Shown: positions 1 through 9,902, counted from the first letter of the stretch. The stretch is DNA of 64,000 bases from Bradyrhizobium arachidis (GCF_024758505.1 NZ_CP077970.1:7502001-7566000); one strand, 5' to 3'. Notes: generated by a model from the sequence alone, not told the origin. A program made the numbers and translations.

Positions 1-1
1 C

Positions 2-2998
2 ACCTCCGGCCAGCTGACGATTGTGGATCCCGACACGGGCGAGGCCCACGTCGTCGCCCAGACCAACGCGCACGGAACCTACGGCGACTTCAGCATCGAT
101 GCCAACGGCGCCTGGAGCTATACCGGCAACGGCGCCCATGACGAGCTCACCGCTGGGCAACAGGTACAGGACCAGTTCACGGTGACAAGCCAGGATGGCA
201 CCGCCACCGGCACGGTGACGGTGACCATCACCGGCACCAACGATGTGGCAACCGTCAGCTCGGACTCGAAGTCCGTCACCGAGGCCGATACCGCCGCCGC
301 CCTCAACACCTCCGGGCAGCTCAGCATCACCGACCCGGACACGGGCGAGGCCCACGTCGTCGCCCAGACCAACGCGCACGGGATCTATGGCGACTTCACC
401 ATCGATGCCGACGGCGCCTGGAGCTACACCGGCAACGGCGCCCATGACGAGCTCACCGCCGGGCAGCAGGTGCAGGACCAGTTCACGGTGGTGAGCCAGG
501 ATGGCACCGCCACCGGTACGGTCACGGTGACCATTACCGGCACCAACGACGCCGCAACCGTCTCGTCCGAGGCGAAGTCTGTCACCGAGGGCGATACTGC
601 GACCGCGCTGAACACCTCCGGCCAGCTGACGATTGTGGATCCCGACACCGGCGAGGCCCATGTCGTGGCGCAGACCAACGCGCACGGAACCTACGGCGAC
701 TTCAGCATCGATGCCAATGGCGCCTGGAGCTACACCGGCAACGGCGCCCATGACGAGCTCACGGCCGGCCAGCAGGTGCAAGACCAGTTCACGGTGACCA
801 GCCAGGACGGCACCACGACCGGCACCGTCACGGTGACGATCACCGGCACCAATGATGTGGCAACCGTCAGCTCGGACTCGAAGTCCGTCACCGAGGCCGA
901 CACCGCCTCCGCGCTGAACACCAGCGGCCAGCTCAGCATCACAGACCCGGATACGGGCGAGGCCCATGTCGTCGCCCAGAGCAACGTCCACGGGACCTAT
1001 GGCGACTTCACCATCAATGCCAACGGCGCCTGGAGCTACGCCGGCAACAGCGCCCACGATGAGCTCACCGCCGGCCAGCAGGTGCAGGACCAGTTCACGG
1101 TGGTGAGCCAGGACGGCACCGCGAGCGGCACTGTGACGGTGACGATCACCGGTACCAATGATGCCGCGACGGTCTCGTCGGACTCCAAGTCTGTCACCGA
1201 GGCCGACACCGCGGCGGCGCTGAACACCAGCGGCCAGCTCAGCATCACAGACCCCGACACGGGCGAGGCCCACGTCGTCGCCCAGGCCAACGCGCACGGC
1301 AGCTATGGCGACTTCACGATCGATGCCAACGGCGCCTGGAGCTACGCCGGCAACGGCGCTCACAATGAGCTCACCGCCGGGCAACAGGTGCAGGACCAGT
1401 TCACGGTGGTGAGCCAGGATGGCACCGCCACCGGCATCGTGACGGTGACGATCACCGGCACCAATGATGCGGCAACCGTCAGCTCGGACTCGAAGTCCGT
1501 GACGGAGGCCGACACCGCGTCCGCGCTCAACACCTCCGGCCAACTCACCATCACCGACCCGGATACGGGCGAGGCCCATGTCGTAACCCAGACCAATGTC
1601 CACGGGACCTACGGCGACTTGAGCATCGATGCCGACGGGGCCTGGAGCTATACCGGCAACGGGGCGCATGACGAGCTCACCGCCGGGCAGCAGGTGCAGG
1701 ACCAGTTCACGGTGGTGAGCCAGGATGGCACCGCGAGCGGCACCGTGACGGTCACCATCACCGGCACCAACGATGTGGCCACGGTGTCTTCCGAGACGAA
1801 GTCCGTCACGGAAGGCGATACCGCCTCCGCGCTGAACACCTCCGGGCAACTGACGATTGTGGATCCCGACACCGGCGAGGCCCATGTCGTGGCGCAGAGC
1901 AACGTCCACGGGACCTATGGCGACTTCACCATCAATGCCAACGGCGCCTGGAGCTACACCGGCAACGGCGCCCACGATGAGCTCACCGCCGGCCAGCAGG
2001 TGCAGGACCAGTTCACCGTGACCAGCCAGGATGGCACCGCCACCGGCACCGTGACGGTCACCATCACCGGCACCAACGATGTGGCCACGGTGTCTTCCGA
2101 GACGAAGTCCGTCACGGAAGGCGATACCGCCTCCGCGCTGAACACCTCCGGGCAACTGACGATTGTGGATCCCGACACCGGCGAGGCCCATGTCGCGGCG
2201 CAGACCAACGCGCACGGGACCTACGGCGACTTCAGCATCGATGCCAATGGCGCCTGGAGCTATACCGGCAACGCCGCGCACAATGAGCTTACCGCCGGCC
2301 AACAGGTGCAAGACCAGTTCACGGTGGCCAGCCAGGACGGCACCGCCACCGGCACCGTCACGGTGACGATCACCGGCACCAATGATGCGGCAACCGTCAG
2401 CTCGGACTCGAAGTCTGTCACCGAGGGCAACACCGCCTCCGCGCTCAACACCTCCGGCCAACTCACCATCACCGACCCGGATACGGGCGAAGCCCATGTC
2501 GTCGCACAGACCAACGCGCACGGGACCTATGGCGACTTCACGATCGATGCCGACGGCGCCTGGAGCTACACCGGCAACGGCGCCCATGACGAGCTCACCG
2601 CCGGGCAGCAGGTGCAGGACCAGTTCACGGTGGCCAGCCAGGACGGCACCGCCACCGGCACCGTGACAGTCACCATCACCGGCACCAACGATGTGGCGAC
2701 GGTCTCGTCGGACTCGAAGTCCGTCACCGAAGGCAACTCCGCGGCGGCGCTCAACACCAGCGGCCAGCTCACCATCACCGACCCCGACACCGGCGAGGCC
2801 CATGTCGTCGCACAGACCAACGCGCACGGCAGCTACGGCGACTTCAGCATCGATGCCGACGGCGCCTGGAGCTACACCGGCAACGGCGCTCACAATGAGC
2901 TCACCGCCGGCCAGCAGGTGCAGGACCAGTTCACGGTGACAAGCCAGGATGGCACTGCGACCGGCACGGTGACGGTGACCATTACCGGCACCAACGAT
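2..2998 (+). repeat. Tandem array of ten 306-bp VCBS-coding repeats
   Basis: The DNA is periodic at 306 bp (102 codons). The DPDTGEAHV and AGQQVQDQFTV blocks recur ten times with few changes. Units differ mainly at VATVSSDSKS versus AATVSSEAKS, TINANG versus SIDADG, and EADTA versus EGDTA, and these variants are shuffled between units, as expected from recombination or gene conversion. The array probably continues leftward outside the window. Confidence 0.95.
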
Positions 2999-5900
2999 GC
3001 GCCGGTTGCGGTGAACGATACCAGTGCCAGTGCGGGTGCCGCGGCGGCGACCGAGAAGGGCGGCACCGCCAACGGTTCTGGCGGATCCAACGCGACCGGC
3101 AACGTCATCACCAATGACACCGATGTCGACAGCGGCAGCCTGACAGTCAGTACGATCCGCACCGGCGGCACGGAAGGTGCCGGCACCGCGGGCACCTTGG
3201 GCGCCGGCCTGGTCGGCGCGCACGGCACGCTGACGATTGCGGCCAACGGCAGCTACACCTACGTTGCCAACGAGAACGACGCAACCGTACAGGCGCTCAA
3301 CGTCGGCCAGACCACGACCGACACCTTCAACTACACCGTCACCGACGGCAGCCTGACCGACGCGGCGGTGCTGACCGTCACCATCAACGGCGCCAACGAT
3401 GCGCCGGTGGGGGTGAATGATACCAGTGCCAGCGCGGGTGCTGCGGCGGCGACCGAGAAAGGCGGCACGGCGAACGGCGCTGGCGGCGCCAACGGCAGCG
3501 GCAATGTGCTGACCAATGATAGCGATGTCGACAGCGGCAGCCTGACTGTCAGCGCGATCCGCACCGGCGGCACGGAAGGTGCGGGCACCGCGGGCACCTT
3601 GGGCACCGGCCTGGTCGGCGCGCACGGCACGCTGACGCTCAATGCCAACGGCAGCTACACCTATGTCGTCAACGAGAACGACGCAACCGTGCAGGCGCTC
3701 AACGTCGGCCAGACCACGACCGATAGCTTCAACTACACCGTCACCGACGGCAGCCTCACCGACACGGCGGTGCTGACCGTCACCATCAACGGAGCCAACG
3801 ACGCGCCGGTGGGAGTAAATGACACAAGTGCCAGCGCGGGTGCCGCGGCGGCGACCGAGAAGGGCGGCACAGCCAACGGTTCTGGCGGATCCAACGCGAC
3901 CGGCAACGTCATCACCAACGATAGCGATGTCGACAGCGGCAGCCTGACGGTAAGCGCGATCCGCACCGGCGGCACGGAAGGTGCCGGCACCGCGGGCACC
4001 TTGGGCACCGGCCTGGTTGGCGCGCACGGCACGCTGACGCTCAATGCCAACGGCAGCTACACCTATGTCGTCAACGAGAACGACGCAACCGTGCAGGCGC
4101 TCAACGTCGGCCAGACCACGACTGATACCTTCAACTACACCGTCACCGACGGCAGTCTGACCGACACGGCGGTGCTGACCGTCACCATCAACGGCGCCAA
4201 CGACGCGCCGGTCAACACCGTTCCGGGGCCGCAGACCGTGGGGAACGGTAACGGCGGTGGTTCAACGGCAACTTTCGCCCTGAGTGTCAATGATGTCGAC
4301 AACGGCACCGAGACTGTTTCGCTCTCGCTGGGTAACTCTCCGCAATCGTCGACCGGCATATTAACACTCTCCACCACAACAGGTCTTACATTCAATTCCG
4401 GTGCCAACGGCACGAAGGCGATGACGTTCTCCGGTTCGACCTCAGACATCAATGCGGCATTGGCTAGCGTGACGTTTAGCGGCGGGTCAAACAACACCAC
4501 ACGGACGTTGACAATGACAACGACCGACGGAGGAAGTCTCACCGACACTGACACAGTCACGATAGTCAAGGGGAACGGGAATACTGCGCCCGCCGGTATC
4601 GCCGGCGAGGCCATCAATCTGGCTCTGGTCGATCCTTCAGATGATCCCAACGACGTAATCACCGTAACGATCGGCGGGGTGCCTTTGGGCTGGAGTCTTA
4701 GTGACGCTACGAACAACGGCGATGGCACCTGGACTGTTCAGACCAATAACGTGCAGTCGATGACAATCACTTCGCCGATAGATTTTACGGGTGCGATCGT
4801 GCTGAACGTCACCCAAACCTGGACAAATGCCGATGGCAGCACCGGGACGGCGATCGTGGCCGACAATGTCGAAGCCTACGCGCAGGGATCACCGATCTTT
4901 GCCGTGTCGGGTGACGATCATCTGACTGCGTCGAGCGGGAGCGACCTGCTGGTGTTCTCGCAGCCGATCGGTCATGACGTGGTCTATAACTTCGACGCGA
5001 TGCACGACCAAATCGATCTGATAGATTACGCCAACTTCACGTCGTTCGTCGACGTTCAGGCGCATACTGTCAGCGACGCCAACGGCAGCGCCGTGATCGA
5101 GTTGGGAGAGGGGCAATCGATCACTCTGCAAGGTGTAGATCCGACATCGCTCACCGCGAGCGACTTTGTATTCGATCAAACGCCTGTCACGCACAATTCG
5201 GGCCATATGACCATTGGTGATGGCGCGATCCTGCCATTGAGTGGCACGATCGACAACGCCGGCACGATCGAGCTGAACTCCACCGGCAGGGAAACCGATC
5301 TTCAGCTAATCGAGCACGGCATCACCCTCGAAGGTCACGGCCAGATCACCCTCTCCGACAGCAGCGAGAACGTGATTGCTGGAACTATGTCCGACGTCAC
5401 GCTGACAAACGTCGATAACACCATTACCGGAGCCGGACACCTTGGCAACGGGACGATGATCCTTGTCAACCAGGGTACAATCATCGCGACGGGCTCCAAC
5501 GTGCTCGAGATCGACACCGGAGGCAACACCGTCGTCAATTCCGGAACGCTTGAAGCCGCCGGCAGCGGCGGCCTGGTCATCGACAGCAACGTTGATAATT
5601 CCGGGCTGCTGTGGGCGCATGGAGCCAACATCACTCTCAATGGCAGTGTAAGCGGCAGCGGCACGGCACTGGTGGATGGCGTAGCGACGATCGAATTCGG
5701 AGCGGCCTCATCTGCGAATGTAGCGCTTCATGCCGCAGCCACCGGCACAGTCGTGCTCCATGACTCCTTCGACTTTAGCGGGATCGTGTCCGGATTTGAC
5801 GGGGATGACCACCTCGATCTCCTCGATGTGGCGTTCGGGGCCGGCACGAGCGCGAGTTATGTCGCAAATCAGGCCGGTACTGGAGGAACCCTGTCGGTGA

Positions 5901-6019
5901 CTGACGGAGTCCATACCGCCAATATTACCCTGTTGGGCCAATACGACCCCGCGGGCTTCCAGACAGAGGCAGACAAGAACACGGGAACGCTCATCAGCTA
6001 CCACGACCATCTGGCCTGA
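2..6019 (+). CDS. Giant VCBS-repeat adhesin, type I secreted (5' end outside window)
   Basis: The frame is open from base 2, so only the last ~2,005 residues are present and the true start lies upstream. Ten ~102-residue VCBS-type repeats (to about base 2998) are followed by three ~134-residue repeats with the NDxDVDSGSLTV core, then a cadherin/Ig-like module (about 4205-4590). Next comes an RTX-like stretch near 4900-5060 (SGSDLLVF, then FDAMHDQIDLIDY). The last ~250 residues are rich in beta-strand N/G/T turns like passenger repeats, ending in a GTLSVTDGVHTANITLLGQY motif. No cysteine-rich or membrane segments occur. Such proteins are cell-surface or released adhesins used in biofilm formation and attachment. 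The C-terminal RTX-like part and the directly following ABC and HlyD genes point to type I secretion. No LapD/LapG-type release genes are visible here. High confidence in class; the exact ligand is unknown. Confidence 0.92.
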   Translation, partial: TSGQLTIVDPDTGEAHVVAQTNAHGTYGDFSIDANGAWSYTGNGAHDELTAGQQVQDQFTVTSQDGTATGTVTVTITGTNDVATVSSDSKSVTEADTAAALNTSGQLSITDPDTGEAHVVAQTNAHGIYGDFTIDADGAWSYTGNGAHDELTAGQQVQDQFTVVSQDGTATGTVTVTITGTNDAATVSSEAKSVTEGDTATALNTSGQLTIVDPDTGEAHVVAQTNAHGTYGDFSIDANGAWSYTGNGAHDELTAGQQVQDQFTVTSQDGTTTGTVTVTITGTNDVATVSSDSKSVTEADTASALNTSGQLSITDPDTGEAHVVAQSNVHGTYGDFTINANGAWSYAGNSAHDELTAGQQVQDQFTVVSQDGTASGTVTVTITGTNDAATVSSDSKSVTEADTAAALNTSGQLSITDPDTGEAHVVAQANAHGSYGDFTIDANGAWSYAGNGAHNELTAGQQVQDQFTVVSQDGTATGIVTVTITGTNDAATVSSDSKSVTEADTASALNTSGQLTITDPDTGEAHVVTQTNVHGTYGDLSIDADGAWSYTGNGAHDELTAGQQVQDQFTVVSQDGTASGTVTVTITGTNDVATVSSETKSVTEGDTASALNTSGQLTIVDPDTGEAHVVAQSNVHGTYGDFTINANGAWSYTGNGAHDELTAGQQVQDQFTVTSQDGTATGTVTVTITGTNDVATVSSETKSVTEGDTASALNTSGQLTIVDPDTGEAHVAAQTNAHGTYGDFSIDANGAWSYTGNAAHNELTAGQQVQDQFTVASQDGTATGTVTVTITGTNDAATVSSDSKSVTEGNTASALNTSGQLTITDPDTGEAHVVAQTNAHGTYGDFTIDADGAWSYTGNGAHDELTAGQQVQDQFTVASQDGTATGTVTVTITGTNDVATVSSDSKSVTEGNSAAALNTSGQLTITDPDTGEAHVVAQTNAHGSYGDFSIDADGAWSYTGNGAHNELTAGQQVQDQFTVTSQDGTATGTVTVTITGTNDAPVAVNDTSASAGAAAATEKGGTANGSGGSNATGNVITNDTDVDSGSLTVSTIRTGGTEGAGTAGTLGAGLVGAHGTLTIAANGSYTYVANENDATVQALNVGQTTTDTFNYTVTDGSLTDAAVLTVTINGANDAPVGVNDTSASAGAAAATEKGGTANGAGGANGSGNVLTNDSDVDSGSLTVSAIRTGGTEGAGTAGTLGTGLVGAHGTLTLNANGSYTYVVNENDATVQALNVGQTTTDSFNYTVTDGSLTDTAVLTVTINGANDAPVGVNDTSASAGAAAATEKGGTANGSGGSNATGNVITNDSDVDSGSLTVSAIRTGGTEGAGTAGTLGTGLVGAHGTLTLNANGSYTYVVNENDATVQALNVGQTTTDTFNYTVTDGSLTDTAVLTVTINGANDAPVNTVPGPQTVGNGNGGGSTATFALSVNDVDNGTETVSLSLGNSPQSSTGILTLSTTTGLTFNSGANGTKAMTFSGSTSDINAALASVTFSGGSNNTTRTLTMTTTDGGSLTDTDTVTIVKGNGNTAPAGIAGEAINLALVDPSDDPNDVITVTIGGVPLGWSLSDATNNGDGTWTVQTNNVQSMTITSPIDFTGAIVLNVTQTWTNADGSTGTAIVADNVEAYAQGSPIFAVSGDDHLTASSGSDLLVFSQPIGHDVVYNFDAMHDQIDLIDYANFTSFVDVQAHTVSDANGSAVIELGEGQSITLQGVDPTSLTASDFVFDQTPVTHNSGHMTIGDGAILPLSGTIDNAGTIELNSTGRETDLQLIEHGITLEGHGQITLSDSSENVIAGTMSDVTLTNVDNTITGAGHLGNGTMILVNQGTIIATGSNVLEIDTGGNTVVNSGTLEAAGSGGLVIDSNVDNSGLLWAHGANITLNGSVSGSGTALVDGVATIEFGAASSANVALHAAATGTVVLHDSFDFSGIVSGFDGDDHLDLLDVAFGAGTSASYVANQAGTGGTLSVTDGVHTANITLLGQYDPAGFQTEADKNTGTLISYHDHLA
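2999..4204 (+). repeat. Three 402-bp tandem repeats in the adhesin gene
   Basis: Units begin at 2999, 3401 and 3803, each with an APVxVNDTSASAG start and an ANENDATVQALNVGQ or VNENDATVQALNVGQ core. The copies are nearly identical at DNA level, the second and third most so. They encode a second kind of cadherin/VCBS-like domain distinct from the 102-residue units. Confidence 0.93.
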
Positions 6020-6036
6020 TGCGCTGTGAGGAAATG

Positions 6037-6065
6037 GTCGGGGCGAATATCGCGGCCCCGACTTT
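6037..6065 (+). terminator. Hairpin between adhesin and secretion ABC gene
   Basis: An 8-bp GC-only stem (6037-6044 with 6055-6062, loop of 10) is followed by TTT. It lies 18 bp after the adhesin stop. A partial terminator here could lower expression of the downstream transporter genes relative to the adhesin, or protect the adhesin mRNA 3' end. Confidence 0.45.
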
Positions 6066-6128
6066 GAACTACGGATGTCCGGCGTTCCGCAGTAACTTTG
6101 GAGAGGGGCGGATCTTCCGCTGATCTGT

Positions 6129-7835
6129 GTGAGTACTCCGTTCAAAAGACCCGACGAACTCCGGCGTTTGCTGCAAGGCTGCCAGGGCTATTTCGTCACT
6201 GCCGCGATCTTCAGCTTGGCGATCAATCTGCTTTACCTGGCAGGGCCGCTCTACATGCTGCAGGTCTATGACCGGGTGATCGCGAGCGCCAGCGAGAGCA
6301 CGCTGCTGATGCTCACGATTGCTCTCTTGATGGCGTTCCTGGCGCTGGCAGCGCTGGACGCCGTTCGGGCGCGCGTGTTGACCCGCGCCAGCATTCGCCT
6401 TGACCAGACCATCGCCCCCCATGTCATGACCGCCATCATCGATCGCGCCGCCGGCGGTGCGCGCAGCCACCTGCTGCGCGATTTCGACACCTTCCGCCAG
6501 TTCATCACGGGCACCGGGGTTCATGCGATCCTCGATCTGCCCTGGACGCCGATCTATATCGTGGTGATCTTTGCTCTGCATCCCGCGCTGGGCATGTTTG
6601 CGCTGGCCTGTTCGATCATCCTGATCCTGATGGCCGTCCTCAACGAATGGATCGTCAAGCCGCCGCTGTCGGAGTCGAATGAGGCGGCAAGCCGAAACTA
6701 CAATTTCACGGAGATGAGCCTGCGCAACACCGAAGTGGTGCGCGCGATGGGCATGACAGCAGGGCTCTTGAAACGCTGGAGCCGGGATCGCAACCGGATG
6801 CTGGAACGCCAGGTGGTCGCGAGCGATCGCGCGGCCACGATGCAGAGCCTGATCCGCTTTCTGCGACTTGCAATGCAGTCCCTGATCCTCGGCCTCGGCG
6901 CCTATCTCGTGATCGAGCGGCTGACGACAGCCGGGGCGATGTTTGCCGCCAGCATCCTGCTGGGCCGCGCCTTGCAGCCGGTCGAGCAGATCGTTGGATC
7001 ATGGCGCGGGCTCATCTCGGCGCGCGGCGCGTTCCTGCGTCTGCGCGAGCTGCTGTCCGGTCATTGCGCGCAGGAACCCCAGCTCACGCTGCCGAGACCG
7101 CAGGGCCGCCTGTCTTTCGAGTCAGTGTCCTGCGTCGCACCCGGTGTTTCGAAGCCGATCCTGCGCGGCGTCACCTTTCAGATCGAACCGGGTGAAGTGC
7201 TAGGAATCATCGGCCCGTCCGGCGCCGGCAAATCCACTCTGGCGCGCCACATCGTGGGCGTGCAGGCCCCATCTGCGGGCGCGGTTCGCATCGACGGAGC
7301 CGATGTTTCCACCTGGATCAAGACCTCGCTCGGCGGCCATCTCGGCTACCTCCCACAGGACGTCGAGTTATTTGCCGACACCGTTGCGGCAAATATCTGC
7401 CGGTTCAATGCCGGGGCAGATCAACAGACTATCCTGGCGGCGCGTATGGCCGGGGTTCACGACATGATCCTGCGACTTCCAGAAGGGTATGACAGTCATG
7501 TTGGGGAAGGCGGCGCGGTCCTGTCCGGCGGCTATCGCCAGCGCATTGGTCTTGCGCGCGCGGTGTACGGCAATCCCAGCCTTGTCGTGCTCGACGAGCC
7601 GAGCTCGAATCTGGATTCGGACGGCGACGCCGCTCTCGCCGACTGCATCATGCAACTTAGGAAGCGCGGAACGACGGTGGTGATTATCTCCCATCGGCCG
7701 GCCACCATCGGCGTGGCCGACAAAATTCTGGTGCTCCGTGAAGGCGTCGTCGAGATGTTCGGACCGCGCGCCGAGATCCTGGCCCGTCTGACGCGGCCTG
7801 TACCGGTCCCCACGGTCCGTGAAACGGCGGGTTAG
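6129..7835 (+). CDS. Type I secretion system permease/ATPase (PrtD/LapB-like ABC exporter)
   Basis: This inner-membrane ABC exporter subunit has 568 residues from a GTG start. The N-terminal half carries the exporter transmembrane domain (hydrophobic segments from about residue 20 to 290, with an early LYLAGPLYMLQVYDRV motif typical of PrtD-type proteins). The C-terminal half is the nucleotide-binding domain: Walker A GPSGAGKST near residue 362, signature LSGGYRQRIGLARA near 465, Walker B LVVLDEPSSNLD near 485. There is no N-terminal C39 peptidase domain, as expected for RTX/adhesin exporters that use a C-terminal signal. It starts 109 bp after the adhesin and is followed 3 bp later by the HlyD-family gene, so the three genes most likely form a secretion locus. 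A TolC-type outer-membrane partner is not in the window. Confidence 0.93.
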   Translation: MSTPFKRPDELRRLLQGCQGYFVTAAIFSLAINLLYLAGPLYMLQVYDRVIASASESTLLMLTIALLMAFLALAALDAVRARVLTRASIRLDQTIAPHVMTAIIDRAAGGARSHLLRDFDTFRQFITGTGVHAILDLPWTPIYIVVIFALHPALGMFALACSIILILMAVLNEWIVKPPLSESNEAASRNYNFTEMSLRNTEVVRAMGMTAGLLKRWSRDRNRMLERQVVASDRAATMQSLIRFLRLAMQSLILGLGAYLVIERLTTAGAMFAASILLGRALQPVEQIVGSWRGLISARGAFLRLRELLSGHCAQEPQLTLPRPQGRLSFESVSCVAPGVSKPILRGVTFQIEPGEVLGIIGPSGAGKSTLARHIVGVQAPSAGAVRIDGADVSTWIKTSLGGHLGYLPQDVELFADTVAANICRFNAGADQQTILAARMAGVHDMILRLPEGYDSHVGEGGAVLSGGYRQRIGLARAVYGNPSLVVLDEPSSNLDSDGDAALADCIMQLRKRGTTVVIISHRPATIGVADKILVLREGVVEMFGPRAEILARLTRPVPVPTVRETAG

Positions 7836-7838
7836 GAC

Positions 7839-9215
7839 ATGCCAATGGCGCTGTTGGAGTCTGCAAGCCAGTCGAAACAACGCGCTTCGGCGCTGAACTT
7901 GACGATCGACCGGCTCAGGGACGCCACCCCGAACGACTCCATTCGTCGCGTAGCGCTCGCAGGATGGCTGATCATCGCCATCTTTTTCGGCGGTATCGGC
8001 ACCTGGGCGCTGACCGCACCGCTCAACGGCGCCGTGGTTGCCAATGCGGTCGTCAAGGTCGATGGCAACCGCAAGAGCGTCCAGCACCTCGATGGCGGCA
8101 TTGTCAGGGAATTGCATGTTCGCGAAGGGGAAAGGGTGCTGGCGGGCGATCTCCTGATCGTTCTGGACGATACGCAGGCCCGAGCCGAGTATGAGGTGCT
8201 GACGCAACAATATGCCGTGCTTCGTGCGACGGAAGTGCGGCTCCTGACCGAGCTCGATCATGGCTCCGAGCTGGCCATGCCGGCCGATTTGAGGGCGCGC
8301 TCTGATGACCCCTACTTCAGGAGCGTTTGGAGCGGTCAGCTCAATCAGTTTGAAAGTCGGCGTGCTTCACTTGACGGGCAACGAAGCGTTATTCGCGAGA
8401 AGATCAACCAGCTTGGGTCACAGATTGTGGGCGCGGAGGCGCAGGTCAAGGCCTTCACCGATCAGATCAACTCCGTCCGCAACGAGGCGAAGGATCTTGC
8501 GCCGCTTGTTGAACGGGGCTTGATTGCTCGCCCGCGAATTCTCCAGCTGGAGCGGACGGCGTACGGTTTGGAAGGCCAGATCGCCGATACAAGAGCCGGT
8601 ATCGCGAAGGCGCGCCAGGCGATCGCCGAGCAGGAGCAGCAGATCGCCCAACTCGATAATGATCGGATGACAGAGGTCACCAAGGACTTGCGTGACACGC
8701 AGGCCAGATTGCTTGAGGTCATTCCGAAGGCGCTGAGTGCAAAGTCGGTACTTGGTCGCATGGAAATTCGGGCGCCCTATACCGGTCGGGTGGTGGGATT
8801 GACCGTATTCGCCGTCGGCGGCGTCATCCAGCGCGGCGAAAAGATCCTCGACATCGTACCGGCCGAGGACGCCCTCACGATCGAAGCACAAGTTGCGGTT
8901 GAGGACATCAGCGACGTGCATCCCGACATACGCGCTGAAGTCCATCTCACCGCCTACAAACAGCGCATTGTCCCGATCATTCACGGCGACGTCATTCAGG
9001 TCTCGGCCGACCGCCTCACTGACCCGAAGACGAATGCGCCGTACTACACGGCCTTTGTCCGGATTGATCAGAGTGAATTGGCGGCCATGCCGAACATTCG
9101 CCTGTATCCTGGGATGCCGGCGACTGTCATGATCCCGACCGTTCAACGAACCGCGTTCGAGTACATCGTCGGGCCGCTCGCAATGTCATTCAATCAATCG
9201 TTCCGGCAGAAATGA
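7839..9215 (+). CDS. HlyD-family periplasmic adaptor of type I secretion
   Basis: The 458-residue membrane-fusion protein bridges the inner-membrane ABC exporter and a TolC-like outer-membrane channel. It has a short cytoplasmic N-terminus and one transmembrane helix near residues 40-62 (GWLIIAIFFGGIGTWAL). A split biotinyl-lipoyl domain begins VVKVDGNRKSVQHLDGGIV. A long alpha-helical hairpin follows (about residues 120-300), then the second lipoyl half (MEIRAPYTGRVVGLTVF) and a beta-barrel domain. The start ATG lies 3 bp after the ABC gene stop, indicating cotranscription. Length and order match PrtE/LapC-type adaptors. Confidence 0.93.
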   Translation: MPMALLESASQSKQRASALNLTIDRLRDATPNDSIRRVALAGWLIIAIFFGGIGTWALTAPLNGAVVANAVVKVDGNRKSVQHLDGGIVRELHVREGERVLAGDLLIVLDDTQARAEYEVLTQQYAVLRATEVRLLTELDHGSELAMPADLRARSDDPYFRSVWSGQLNQFESRRASLDGQRSVIREKINQLGSQIVGAEAQVKAFTDQINSVRNEAKDLAPLVERGLIARPRILQLERTAYGLEGQIADTRAGIAKARQAIAEQEQQIAQLDNDRMTEVTKDLRDTQARLLEVIPKALSAKSVLGRMEIRAPYTGRVVGLTVFAVGGVIQRGEKILDIVPAEDALTIEAQVAVEDISDVHPDIRAEVHLTAYKQRIVPIIHGDVIQVSADRLTDPKTNAPYYTAFVRIDQSELAAMPNIRLYPGMPATVMIPTVQRTAFEYIVGPLAMSFNQSFRQK

Positions 9216-9405
9216 CGCGACCGGGCGAGCGATGGAAGAGGCATCATCAGCCGCGCCGACCTGCACGCTCCAATGCGTTGGACCGCAATGCCGCCGAGCT
9301 CCGTGGCGCCCGCGCAACAATTGGCTGTTAGATGCAATGAGAGTCGGAAACCGAACCGACGGCTGCCGCCGAAGCAGAAACACTAACAACGTACCAGCGC
9401 GGTGA

Positions 9406-9440
9406 AACCCGGCGGTCGTTTAGCTTGCGACTGCCGGGTT
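9406..9440 (+). terminator. 13-bp stem-loop after the secretion operon
   Basis: 9406-9418 pairs with 9428-9440 with only one G.U pair, loop of 9. No T-run follows, so it may be a factor-dependent 3' end or mRNA stabiliser of the upstream operon rather than a classic intrinsic terminator. Nothing else is seen in the 340-bp gene-free stretch 9216-9557. Confidence 0.4.
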
Positions 9441-9557
9441 CAACTCGCATCTTGATGCGTCGGGCAACTTTACACTTTCGTATATATCTGTCGGCTGGAA
9501 AACGCGCATATTATCGCTGTGATTTGCTGACCATTGTTTTCACGTCGGAGAATGTTC

Positions 9558-9851
9558 ATGCGAGCAGTATCCCGCGATGATTTCCTGTGCTTATTCGCCC
9601 TCTATGCATTCGCGGCCCGACATCATAAGCAACACGATCGTGCATCTCGGCCGCTGAAGCTATTTGCGTCGAGCCGAACTAGCTCCGATGACCTCCTCGA
9701 TCAGTGGTCAGAGCGCGCCGAGGCATCTGGTCCGGAGGTTGTCGGCAGTGTGCTCAGTCCACGCGCTCGCGCGCTGACGGACGATGATGCAAACTATGAC
9801 CATGCCAGCGCGCTTCTCCACGCCTTTCTCAAAGCGTTGGATCACACATAA
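9558..9851 (+). CDS. Hypothetical 97-residue protein
   Basis: No family recognised. The ATG at 9558 is preferred to the upstream TTG (9534) and ATG (9552) because GGAG lies 7 bases upstream. The product begins MRAVSRDDFLCLFALYAFAARHH, is basic in its N-terminal half and acidic in its C-terminal half (DDLLDQWSERAEASG, DDDANYDHASALLHAFL). It has no signal peptide and no clear membrane segment. It stands alone after the secretion operon. Confidence 0.5.
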   Translation: MRAVSRDDFLCLFALYAFAARHHKQHDRASRPLKLFASSRTSSDDLLDQWSERAEASGPEVVGSVLSPRARALTDDDANYDHASALLHAFLKALDHT

Positions 9852-9902
9852 AACTAGAGCTCGTGGACCGGCCTGCTCTTGCCTGTGATTTCATTGGTGA
9901 CG

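Noticed and set aside
118..2820. Series of ~84-residue minus-strand frames repeated every 306 bp
   Set aside because: They are exact shadows of the VCBS repeats, a by-product of biased codons in tandem DNA.
2..2998. CRISPR-like periodicity
   Set aside because: The repeats are 306 bp, fully coding, and have no unique spacers.
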